Shown one piece after another: positions 49,818 through 59,801 of a stretch of 64,000 nucleotides of DNA. Under the pieces are notes generated by a model. That model made no database searches. It was not told the origin of the DNA and worked only from the letters and a program-made list of their open reading frames with translations. The number at the start of each line of letters is the position of its first letter. Within the stretch, counting starts at the first letter, position 1. The translations under genes and the position numbers were made by a program. Origin of the DNA: Plutella xylostella (Eukaryota > Arthropoda > Insecta > Lepidoptera > Plutellidae); the NCBI RefSeq assembly GCF_932276165.1, contig NC_063997.1, positions 134,001 through 198,000 on the forward strand. Direction: 5' to 3'.

Positions 49818-50545
49818 GGGTTCTACCTTTTGTGGCATAAAATTTATTTGCCGAATCTCGTATTGCATAGTAACGTTTGGTCAAAGTCTCGTTACGCCGA
49901 AAATCGTATGGCATAAATCTCGTTTAGTAAAAAGTTATTTCGCATAACATTGTTTAGCCTAATAATGGTATGGCCAAATCTTGAATAGCCTAATAATGCT
50001 ATGGCATAGGTTTATTAGGTTTATACAAAGTAATAATATTCGTTTGGCTTTAACTTTGACGGAGCGTCTCCCTACATAGCGCAAACTGGTGCCTTGTATT
50101 GTTTCCGCTTTGGTTTTGATGAACATGTGCACCTAACACGCTCCTCCTCGCTTTGCTCGTCGTCGCACCTATTTTTAGGTTTCGATCTCATGGGGTTTGT
50201 AATAATTATATTGGTCGTTAACTTTCGATTTTTTGATCATACAATATCGTGATTTTCGGGATGTAGGAGAAAAATACCACAATTTGTACATTTACTACAT
50301 AATTAATGTATTATTTATTAAGATAACATTACGAGAAACAAGATTATACATAGGTATAGACGAACATAAATTTGAGCAAACGAAACTTAGGTGTTTAAAG
50401 ATTGTGCCTAAAGAGTTTTAGACGAAACGAGCCTTATGCCACATAAGTCTTGGCAAAGTGATGGTTCGGCCAAAAAAGTTTAGACCATACGAGTTATGCG
50501 AAATGAGTTTTGGTCAATAAAGATTATGCGAGATGAGCGGAACCC
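49818..50545. mobile_element. 728-bp element with 8-9-bp duplication and degenerate repeat ends
   Basis: It begins GGGTTC and ends GAACCC, and CCAAATAT directly repeats on both sides (49810-49817 and 50546-50553; a ninth base, G, also matches). Both ends are built of degenerate units of about 15 bp such as CGTATGGCATAAAT and GTTATTTCGCATAAC, running inward on opposite strands. There is no coding capacity. An 8-9-bp duplication suggests a Mutator-like or hAT-like non-autonomous element. It lies between the convergent genes A and B. Confidence 0.8.
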
Positions 50546-50584
50546 CCAAATATGAAAACAATAAATAAGATGAAAATAAATAAT

Positions 50585-50590
50585 TTTATT
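50585..50590 (-). promoter_or_regulatory. Poly(A) signal of gene B
   Basis: AATAAA on the minus strand, about 120 bp beyond the stop codon of gene B. Confidence 0.7.
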
Positions 50591-50711
50591 CAATAATTTA
50601 CATAGGTTCAGTTACAAACTAAGCAGAAAGCAATCCTTTTGTACATAAGTCGGGCAGTGTAACGGTAGAAAATTAACTAAACATGTTTTTTTTGTATTAT
50701 TAAATTATGCC

Positions 50712-51920
50712 TCAGTAGCGGTACCCTCCGCGATGGTAGTCCCCGTGGTGCTGCTGGTTGTAGGAGCCGTCGTTACTGTCAACAAAATAAAACATTTATA
50801 CAAAAGTATTTAACTATTTACGTACTTACTGGTAGGAAGTAAAAATAAATCGTTGTCGGTCTTGCACCCAAAAGTGATATAGCAGACGACGAAGCAAGCA
50901 CCTTCAACCGCATTGAAACAAACCTGCCACTGTTGAAGACTGTTGGGCTGGGAAATGAACGTAACGAATGTATGTAACGGGGTGCCTTATGCCTTTTGAT
51001 AGCAAATGAATTACTTATGTAGTACTGAAGCCATAATATATCTTATAGGACTAATTTCCATGAAAAACCCGTGAAGTTTTTCCTACCTGGACTGTCTGAT
51101 GAGTTGCAGCGAGCGCAGGATGGCCTGCGGTATGGGCGGCGGCGTGGGCAGGTGCGCGCCGGCGGGGTGGAAGCCGGCCTCGTCCGCCGTGTACGTGAGC
51201 GAGATCTGCTGGCCGTCGGGGGCCGTGTACGAGTAGCCCCCCTCCGCCGTCACCGCCGCCCCCTGAGGGCCGGGGGCGCGCGGGGATCCGCGCTCGTTTG
51301 CCTTGATTCCGTTGCCGGTCTCGTAACTGAATATGAAAAATTATTTAAAAAATATTATTATAATAGAAGATAAAAGAGTCTATCAGCATCAGCCCACTGT
51401 CATCCACTATTGGGTATTAGGCATCCTTATGTGTATAAATAACAGCTTTTGCGGAAGTGTTGTTTTGAGTAGCAATGAATTCTAGGGCTAGAAGAGCTAC
51501 AGAGCATTTTAATTAAATTTGTATCACCTGTAACGGTAGTTTCCATCTCCGTTGTTGACATTTTCGTAGCTGATGATGGGGATGTGGGGCCCGTCGTAGG
51601 GACCACGGCTGTGGGGGCCGCTCCGGGGGGCAGGGAGTCCCGCCCCGTGCCCCGAGTAGCCGCGAGCTGACACCGCCAGCAGCACCAGAGATAATACCTG
51701 GAATCACATAATTGAGATGTGAAAACAAATGACCCCAAAAAATTTACTCCTTCTCGTTATACACTTAGCTTTTGTTACGGAGCTTTGATGCAAGATCCAA
51801 AAAATATACGAATGAGTAGTGAGGACTAGGAGTCATCTTTTATGAAAATATTTTTTACCATTAGTACATTAGTACAAGGCGTGAGTGTATGTTTTTTTTT
51901 TTTACCATTTTATAAACCAT
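50712..51920 (-). CDS. RR-1 cuticular protein, gene B
   Basis: Secreted chitin-binding cuticle protein. Minus-strand exons in order: 51920-51906, 51697-51528, 51326-51087, 50775-50712; phases 0, 2, 2; 162 residues. The signal peptide starts MVYKMVLSLVLLAVSA. A short Gly/Pro/Ser linker leads to the Rebers-Riddiford domain (about residues 46-122). The domain contains PIISYENVNNGDG, YETGNGIKANERGSP and the RR-1 signature GGYSYTAPDG..YTADEAGFHP. The tail is His/Gln/Tyr-rich and ends GGYRY. Exon 1 encodes only five residues; it is supported by the same 15-nt exon in genes A and C and by a TATA box upstream. Its donor (GTAAAA) abuts a SINE fragment, and the site is duplicated 47 bp downstream. The core of exon 3 is identical over 128 bp to gene A. 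Confidence 0.88.
51851..51909 (+). mobile_element. 5'-truncated SINE at the exon 1/intron 1 junction of gene B
   Basis: Positions 51863-51897 match the 3' end of the SINE at 517-779 (AGTACATTAGTACAAGGCG..), followed by the T-run. The 12-bp direct repeat TTTTTTACCATT flanks it at 51851-51862 and 51898-51909. On the gene's strand each repeat reads AATGGTAAAAAA, which is the end of exon 1 plus the 5' splice site. The insertion therefore duplicated the donor. Confidence 0.85.
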
Positions 51921-52009
51921 TTCTATTGGTCTGAATATTCAAGACTTCTTTCTACTATCTTCTACGAGAGTTGATTCCCGAATGATGTTGTGAAGAAGAC
52001 TCCTTGTCG

Positions 52010-52016
52010 TTTTATA
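52010..52016 (-). promoter_or_regulatory. TATA box of gene B
   Basis: TATAAAA on the minus strand, about 90 bp before the ATG at 51920, consistent with a start near 51985 and a leader of about 65 bases. Confidence 0.75.
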
Positions 52017-53719
52017 CTGAGATTGAGACCATGCATGAGCCATGCCATGTAGCGTGTTGCAAAAAATGAACTCTAAACCTTGATCTTCGAGATGCTTCTA
52101 CATTTGACCTGATTTATAAAATATCATTCCATTATTCTATTACCTTACACCTCTGACCTTTAGTAGGGGCGGAGTCGAATCGGTTGATATTTGACGAAAT
52201 ATTGACGTTGAAGTGTCAAGCTCGAGTATTTTAATCAAAACAAAAGATTTCGGATTTGCCACTATCCACCACCACCAGCCACCGCGCACCGCGTCTGTGG
52301 CTCTATACACCAGGGAAATCCTACTGTAAACGCGACAGTTTTTAAGGATATTTGATGATTTTTCATGGGAAAACGATTAAAGCAATGTTTATGTGATTTG
52401 GTATGTAGACAGCACAAACCCACTGGATTAACAAATAGCTCTGTAATCCCGGATATCCCACAAAAAAAAAACATTTAGGGCTAGCTAACCTGGCAGGAAA
52501 AGATGCAAGCAGTTATCTGGTTTTGTACTACATATTTTGTCAAGATTTCACAATTTTTCAGGTATCTACTATTAGTATAGTTTTTTTTTAATACCAATAA
52601 TGAGTCCCTGATGGATGTCACTGGCCTCATGTATTATGAGAGCAAGTTATCGTCTTCAAAAGGGTCCCCGTCTCACCTTAATAAGTAGTTAGGTACTTGC
52701 ATATCGATATAGCCAGCCCACAGCTATTTACCTACTTGAGTGAGCTAATTCAGCACTTACATAAACTTAGTTGTCTACTGTGTTAGCTGAGGCCGGGGAT
52801 CTGACGATGCTACAATTATTTAGTCAGTGAAAACACTAGCCAGTGTGTAATTTCTCATCCAACGTATACAGGATGTTCAAAGCCGAAAGAGGATGCATAG
52901 GCGCTCATTCTGGTCGATCTGATGATTCCGGAAATTCTTAACAAAATACATGAATGTCCCTGAACTGAAAAGTTACGTAATCAATTCAGTTTCTTATACA
53001 GGGCTAAATATATAGTTTTCGCAAATTTTACATACCTATGTATACCTACCACTTTTACAAACCTTAAGTATATATGTCCCATGGGGCAACTCAACATTAT
53101 TTTAATGTCCAAAAAATACAAATAGGTACTCATCTTCCGTGACTAGGATATCAGCAACACCAGCATCAAACAACTAAAAACGTTTTAGGTAATGTGGTGG
53201 TTATTTAGTGTCGGCCTCTTGAGGGTGGAACTTATTATTGGGTCTGCTATTCAATTTCAACCTATTCGATACGGAGCTGATAGTTTCTGCAACTGGCTCA
53301 CCCGAAAATAACCTTTTCACGTATCGTCTTAAATTATAAACACCCTTCTTAGATTTGACCACTGTCCCACCCCGCTGGTTCAAATTATAATAAATAGGGA
53401 AGGCTACGGATTAAATGAATTAATGAAATCTTACCGCTCAAACCGAAGGTGCCTTTTTGTAAATCAACTCGTGATCATAAACAAACTTTAGAAATTCATT
53501 TATAATCTACACATCTATGTAAGCCGTGACCTCGATAGTTTTTGAAAAAATAGTATTTTCAGGCTAAGAATAGATTTTTTCTATTATTTTCCAAAAGTAC
53601 AAAAATACTTCACAAGTCCTTCTGAAACTTCTGAAACGTCCAACCAGAGATCGATATTCAGCTTTCAATACCAGTTAAGATTATTAAAAAACAACTTGCA
53701 ATTTACCATCAACCATCCA
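52017..53719. other. Spacer between cuticle genes B and C
   Basis: AT-rich. Short GC patch at 52265-52300. TACAGGATGTTC near 52870 resembles common transposon termini, but no partner was found. No gene recognised. Confidence 0.45.
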
Positions 53720-53725
53720 TTTATT
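53720..53725 (-). promoter_or_regulatory. Candidate poly(A) signal of gene C
   Basis: AATAAA on the minus strand, about 165 bp beyond the stop codon of gene C. Confidence 0.6.
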
Positions 53726-53889
53726 GTTTACATTTGCTGCAAACTTACAAACTATTCTATTTTACAGCTAAATAAATAATTATATGTGTTTTCAGTTTAT
53801 CACAGTCCGTGCCATGTGCATGTGCGAGGGTCGTCGAGGGTGCGGGGTCGCGGGGGACGCGAGGGTGGGGGCAAGGAGTGGGGGCCAGC

Positions 53890-55406
53890 TCAGTAGTGGT
53901 AGCCGCCGCCGCCGCCGCCGGAGCCACCGGAGCCTGCGCCGGGGTTGTACGCGCCCTCACTGAGGATAAGAAAAAGAAAATATTATTCTACAGCTGATTG
54001 TAATATTCAGTACGCAAGGACCAGGACGATAATAAGACAGGCTAACTTCTGTACATAGCATAATAATTATCTAACAACATTATGTAGTTATGTTGATGAG
54101 TAGTAGATATTGTACTTCCGACCACCATGTGACTAGTGCAAGGTGTCATAGGCCAGTCTGGAGTTTTGTAATGATGTTTCACGTCCTTTGTAGACCATGC
54201 TAGGTATTCAAGGGAGGTAAGCAACTGATACTCACGAAGAGGGATTCCTCTTGTTGAACTCAATGGATTTGAGTATGGCCTCAGGTATGGGTGGCGGCGT
54301 GGGCAGGTGGGCGCCGGCGGGGTGGAACCCGTTCTCATCTGCGGTGTAGGTGAGCGAGATCTGCTGGCCGTCGGGCGCGCGGTAGGAGAAGGAACCCTCG
54401 GCCGTCACCGCGGGGCCCTCGGGCCCGGGCGCGCGCGGGGACCCGCTCTCCTGCGCTTTGATGCCGTTGCCGGTCTCATAGCTGGGGGAATGGGGGGATA
54501 GTTAGGATATGAGGTCTCCGAGACAGTAGTAGCTGTCACAGACTTGGACGTTAGCTTTGCTATACAAAGTTAAATGCAGTCTGCAGAGCCTTTACTAACC
54601 TGTACCGGTAGGATCCATCTCCATTGTTGACATTCTCGTAGCTAATGATGGGAATATTGGCTCCACCGCCACCACCGCCGCTACCGCCCCCGAACCCGCT
54701 GCCACCCGCGCCGCCGCCCGCCCCGAACGAGCTGCCGCCCCCGTAGCCGCTCCCCGCACCCCCCGCCCCCCCGCCGGGCCGCGGGGGCAGGTACTGCTGC
54801 TCCAGCCGCCCGCACGCGCCCAACGCCACCACTGCCGACGATACTACCACTATCTGGAATCACACCAACGGTTCTTATATTATTATTCATAACTTATTGA
54901 AGTGTGATAGACTAAAGTAATAATATCAAGGTAGGAATCATAAAATGTATGTTACTGGTATAGATACAATTTGAATTGTAGTAAATCTAATGAGGGTGAA
55001 GCGCTGCTTAAAGTGATCGAAGATCGTTAGAATGGATGACATAGGAATATTTTCAACTAACAACTTCAACTAGAACTCCTATAGTGCAATAGTTTCTATG
55101 GGGCTGACATGATTTGAAGATATCCCAAAGTCATTTCTATAAATTACACGATTTCAAAAGGGTCAAGAGATGTCGACCCGGAAAATAGAAAAGCTGTAAG
55201 TAAATTGGGATTCATTACGAGCGGACGAGAACGGCGCCACTTGAGGGTCCCGGGCGGACCATTTATACCTACCAAGAATTTTATTTCTTGGATTGGGGGA
55301 TAAGTATTCTTTGTATGGAGATGGGAAAATTTGATGGCCTGGTTTGATTTTTTCTAAGATGCTAAGAAGATCCCTGCCGCCGGAAACTCACCAGGAGCGC
55401 AGACAT
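53890..55406 (-). CDS. RR-1 cuticular protein with Gly-rich region, gene C
   Basis: Secreted chitin-binding cuticle protein. Minus-strand exons in order: 55406-55392, 54853-54600, 54481-54236, 53959-53890; phases 0, 2, 2; 194 residues. The signal peptide MSALLIVVVSSAVVALGAC is split by intron 1. RLEQQYLPPRPG follows, almost the same as gene A. A long Gly/Ala/Ser-rich stretch (about residues 32-72) comes next; its composition suggests a flexible or elastic region. The Rebers-Riddiford domain (about 73-150) has IISYENVNNGDGSYRYSYET and GSFSYRAPDG..YTADENGFHPAGAHLP. Its end, AILKSIEFNKRNPS, is shared with gene A. The tail is Gly-rich and ends GGYHY. It lies in the same orientation as gene B and about 2 kb away, pointing to tandem duplication. 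Confidence 0.92.
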
Positions 55407-55496
55407 TTCAGGAAGTAGTTTCAACTCCTCGTGCTGAAGCAGGTACTGTCCGTGGTTCGGCTGGTGGCTGAATACTGTTGTCGGGGATGTGCCTCA

Positions 55497-55504
55497 TTTT
55501 ATAT
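55497..55504 (-). promoter_or_regulatory. TATA box of gene C
   Basis: ATATAAAA on the minus strand, about 95 bp before the ATG at 55406. The predicted start lies near ACAGTATTCAG at about 55470. Confidence 0.75.
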
Positions 55505-56794
55505 TGCTCCGTTTTGCCCTTTCTCGGTTTGCATCACCTTGTGCGTGCCGCCGGTATCGGCGCATCGGCCGCGAGCTTCAGCCTGATCTTTGCTTATTTC
55601 GTGAAACCCTCCGTTTCGGGCTTTATTACCCTTCATTACGGTTATGATGCTCCGGTAATTTCGACATTATTGTTTAGGCAATATTGATTCATTGCGCTTT
55701 CATTTCACACGTCTAGTGAAATATATTGCAGCGATTTTAGGCTGCCCGCAGGCTGTTCTGTGCTGTGCAGGCGTGCACCTAGGAAGCAGTGTAGAACGTG
55801 AAGAAAATCTGCATAAAAAGATAGTGAGTATGTACTTACGCCTACTAACTACATTTCAACTAACTTTTATTTAAGTACATAGCTAATGGAGATGAGACGT
55901 TTTAATGAATGAAAAACTCATTTATTCATAGAGCTTCCGTTTCCGGAACAACGAAGTTTTCTCAACAATAATACTATGCAGAGAATCTTGTTTCAAGTAC
56001 TGTTTTAGTATTTATTTAAAACTTTGGCAAGAATGGTTTTCTTTCAAGAGTGCGAGGGTTTATCCAATTAGGTACTTACTCTCCTGGAATAGATAGGCTT
56101 TTATTTTTCCACCCACAACATTTAATATCAGACAGGTCAATATTATATTCTAATTTCTAGCAGAATAAGAATCTATAACTGTCTATCTTAAAGATCAATG
56201 TACCTAATCGGTATCTAACAGTACCTATCCACTCATCATGGCACATGATCCGATTCATGAAATCAGATTAGTATCCGATGAAGACCGGAGGCGTCGACGT
56301 CAGACAATGATATTGTTCTGCAAATGTCACGCGCCGACCGTGACCGGACCATCCGCAGCACTCCCCGATCCACTGTCCAGCGCACCCTGCAGGCGGTCTA
56401 CACTCTACCTGTCCCTCTCTACCACCAGCCACGTGAGCGAGACGACACCACGAGAGTGCAACAAGTGGCAGGCCCAAGCTCGTCAAGTCTCAGGTGATCT
56501 GGTTCCGATCGCATCCGCTTGGGTTTACTGGCGTTTGCGAAATCTTAATCGTTTTAAATATTTTTGAAGGCGCTTCGGCTCTGGATTCCTCGTTTTATTA
56601 TCAAACGTCGAAGGTTAGAAGGGTTTGTGATTGTATTTTTGTGGTTGCCTTCTCTTGTGATTGTGTTCGATTCAATTATTATGTCCTAGTTTAAGATCGG
56701 TAGTAGTTTTTAAACGGTTTGTGTGTTTGATTATCGCTCTGGTCATAAATATACCTACACATCAATTAATTTTAATGTGGTCTATACTAAGGTA
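55505..56794. other. Spacer with a GC-rich open patch
   Basis: Mostly AT-rich. At about 56285-56491 a GC-rich patch has an open plus-strand frame reading TSDNDIVLQMSRADRDRTIR.., ending at CAG followed by GTGATC, a possible splice donor. No domain or partner exon was recognised, so it is only a candidate exon. Confidence 0.3.
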
Positions 56795-56926
56795 CGGTCA
56801 GCTGCATAAGTAGCTATACACTTCTGTGCCTTGTCAAAGTGACGAAACGTCAATGTTTCAATGAATGGATAGGCGGTTTCAGATTGACAAGGTACAACAG
56901 TGTACAGCTACTTATGCAGCTGACTG
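56795..56926. mobile_element. 132-bp TA-flanked MITE, copy 2
   Basis: Same ends and exactly the same length as the copy at 23166-23297, with TA at 56793-56794 and 56927-56928. The interiors match closely (GGCGGTTTCAGATTGAC). Confidence 0.9.
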
Positions 56927-57293
56927 TACATCGATACAACAGTTAACTAATTAACTATTTTAGAATTATACATATATTTGAAGTATGTAGTAGCGAGTAC
57001 CTATAAAATGATCTGTAGCGCAAAAGATAAGTAAGTGAAGTTGACACACACTTAAATTAAGTGATGTTGGAAGTTGAGAGCTTCGATTACTATATTTAAG
57101 TATTAGATCTGCGCGGTGGTAGCCTCTGGGCCTGGACTATAGTAGAGCGTTGCGGCACCGCGCCCCGCCCGCGCCTATATTGTAGCTAAGCAAACTCAAA
57201 GTCTACCTATTTAGGTACTTAAGCATAATATTTGTAATTATTCATGGACCTTACTGGAAACTCAAAACGTTAAATGTCAAAGTTCGAGGAACC

Positions 57294-57458
57294 ATGGATC
57301 TCAGTCATTCGCAACCCAGTTATTCCGAGGCACCTGGTCTGGAAGACTGCCCACAGTGCCCACTGCTGCCCACGATCAAACAGAAACAAAAGAAGCCTCC
57401 ACGTGACGTCCCGCCGCCGCCGCCGCCGCCACGGGGCCGCCGAGACGACGTTGCATAA
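57294..57458 (+). CDS. Possible 54-residue proline-rich small ORF
   Basis: An ATG in good context (ACCATGG) opens MDLSHSQPSYSEAPGLEDC, continues PQCPLLPTIKQKQKKPP, crosses the (CCG)n tract as a run of seven prolines, and stops at TAA 57456-57458. The frame is open back to 57186. A CxxC pair, a basic segment and poly-Pro give it a protein-like look. There is no homologue I recognise, and nearby tracts give spurious frames. Treat it as hypothetical. Confidence 0.25.
   Translation: MDLSHSQPSYSEAPGLEDCPQCPLLPTIKQKQKKPPRDVPPPPPPPRGRRDDVA
57411..57430. repeat. (CCG)n tract
   Basis: Uninterrupted CCG run of about 20 bp. Confidence 0.88.
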
Positions 57459-58207
57459 AGGGAAAAATGAAAAGAAAATGATAGATCTAATAATAGAAAC
57501 ACGGTGGTGACAGTGCGCTCAATGAAACTTCGGAGAACTAACAAGCTTCAGCGATTCTCTAACTTCTCCGGTTATCGAAATTCCATGGGGTTACTTGTAA
57601 TACAATCACCTGGTTATATGAACTGGTACGCGACTGCCGACTTATGAAGTATCAGGCATCATACTTCGTAGATTTGTTCTACCAAAAATATACTTATGAC
57701 TTTATGGCTTAGGCCTCAACCTATTGGCTCACATGAAGGATAGGAATACATACGACAATGATACGGGAGATGTGTTTATTAATAAAATTTATAATACTTC
57801 AATATTTCAAAAGGGAGAACGCGATACGACGTGACGAGCAACAGTGACCAGCCCGACCCGCAGGTATCCGATGTCCAACTATCATCCCTCCAGAATAGCT
57901 CTACAAGGGAAATGAGATGTTTGTAACAAGGTATCTTGGCATTATCTTTAGTAAGTAAGTATACTTACACGTAAATTAATTTAAAAGAAATTACAGTATT
58001 TTACATGGACGTAGATAAAAAAAACACTCGAATAAGCAGTGGGATTGCATAATGAAAAATATCACATGAAATCACTGAAAACTTTAAAGCTCGCGCTCTA
58101 CATATAAGCTCGCGGGCATACTTTATGTACTTAGATCAATAATCCTCAACTATGCTTGGAACTCATAATCCTGCAATGGTACCTAAACAGAGTTCACAAG
58201 CAATTAA
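57459..58207. other. Non-coding spacer
   Basis: AT-rich, nothing recognised. Confidence 0.5.
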
Positions 58208-58377
58208 ATGGTTCCCCAAAATTCAAATTTTTTAAACATTTAATTTAGAAATTGGTCTTATAATATTCAAGTTTTTAGTTTAAAGTTAGTATGAATGTTG
58301 CCGATAATCTTTTCCGTGTAGGAGTAATTTGGTTCTATTGTTTGTTACTGGAACTCTATCATTGTAATTCGTGAGTG
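58208..58377 (+). mobile_element. Relic right end of the Tc1 family
   Basis: The order of motifs (AACATTTAATTTA, CAAGTTTTTAG, TTTTCCGTGTAGGAGTAATTT, TACTGGAACTCTATCATTG, GTGAGTG then TA) follows the right end of the Tc1 element at 25780-25963, but with many changes. The left end is missing or unrecognisable. Confidence 0.7.
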
Positions 58378-59801
58378 TAATTAATAGATAAACTCTAAAT
58401 ATTTATTTCGTTTATATTATGCAAATGTTCCGCTCCCTGGCGTGGTCCGTAACTGCCTTTTTTAGGGCAATTTAATCAAGCTCGGAAAATGAAGTATTAA
58501 AAATGTAATCACTCATTTTCACCTGCTCAAAAAATATACTTACTTATAAAGGTATAGACTACAACGATGAAAAGGCTTCAATGGAATTTATAGAAGGTTC
58601 GGAAGTCTAATAATCATAAGTCTAACTAAAGTATGATTAATGAAGATGACTGTGTTTAGTATCCAGCTGCCCTACACTATTAAACTTGGTGCTACAACTT
58701 CCATGCTATTGTTGAAAGACTTTCTTGTTTCAATATGTAAATAGTGCAATAAGTTTGTGTCTAAAATAAACATGGAGTTAAGAGTTGCATCGAAGTTGTG
58801 CCTCCGCGGTGACACGGATAATATCTCTCGCGCAGCCCGCCATTGTTCACCGGAGAACAAAACAGATGGATATTGTTCCAGATTATTCAAGTTAAAAAAA
58901 GTAGAGATGCATATGTACTTATAAAATGTTTGTAGAGACGTTCATTTCACATCTTATTTTGTCGCGCCGTTGCTTGCAGGAAGATTACATCTGTAGCATC
59001 GTATTCTTGTAGTAAACACTCCAACTAAAAGGGGGATGTTGTAAGTTTGACATGTCTCTATGTTGTACCTATCTGTGAGATATCGTGCGTTAATTTTATA
59101 GTGTTTTGAGTGAAATGTTTTCAGAAGTTTATACATAGGGTGTTTATGTTATATAGTCGATAGTCCAACTCAGATGGCGAGCCCGTCGCGGCACCCATTA
59201 GAGGGGTAACTTGCAGGTTTCAGGCAAGTGGCAGTCCCGGGGGAAATCTAACTTGTGGTGTCGCCGCCGCCCCGCCGCCGCCGGCCGCACTATTATTCAT
59301 CGAGGACTTAGGTTGGGCTTCAACACTTATTACTACAATATTTACACATACGGTGACTCTATCGAATGCTTATCGTAGTAAAAGTATCCCATCCTTATTT
59401 TTTATAGCTGACCTTTGATATGGCCTATGACCCTTTGACCTATAAATTTGATAAAAGTACCTAAATTTGTTCTGTGTTCCAGTAATATTTAAAAGTTAAA
59501 CTAAACTTCATGTCCTGTCCAGTCTGGCGAAAGACAGTCTGGGAAAAAATAAGTATGGAACACGTACGAAAAATAATGGCGAGCACCGCTCACAGAGTAC
59601 TTTTTACGCTATCATAGACATCTTTGGCTTTTGTCATCTGTCAGTGTCAGTCAGTCAATCGTTTAGTTTGAAAAATAATTTAAATTCATAAATAAATTAA
59701 GATTTAACAGTTATTTATATATTATTATTACTGTGGATAAGTGCAGTGTTTGTGTGGAGGTACCTAACTATTAGTGTTGCTTGATATTATTGATAATAAT
59801 T
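58378..59801. other. Non-coding spacer
   Basis: AT-rich with one GC patch at about 59215-59290 containing a CCG tract. TGTCAGTGTCAGTCAGTCAATC at 59639-59660 may belong to the 5' region of the THAP unit that follows. Confidence 0.45.

Noticed and set aside
52865..53010. Possible transposon end TACAGGATGTTC
   Set aside because: No inverted partner or target duplication was found, so the element cannot be bounded.
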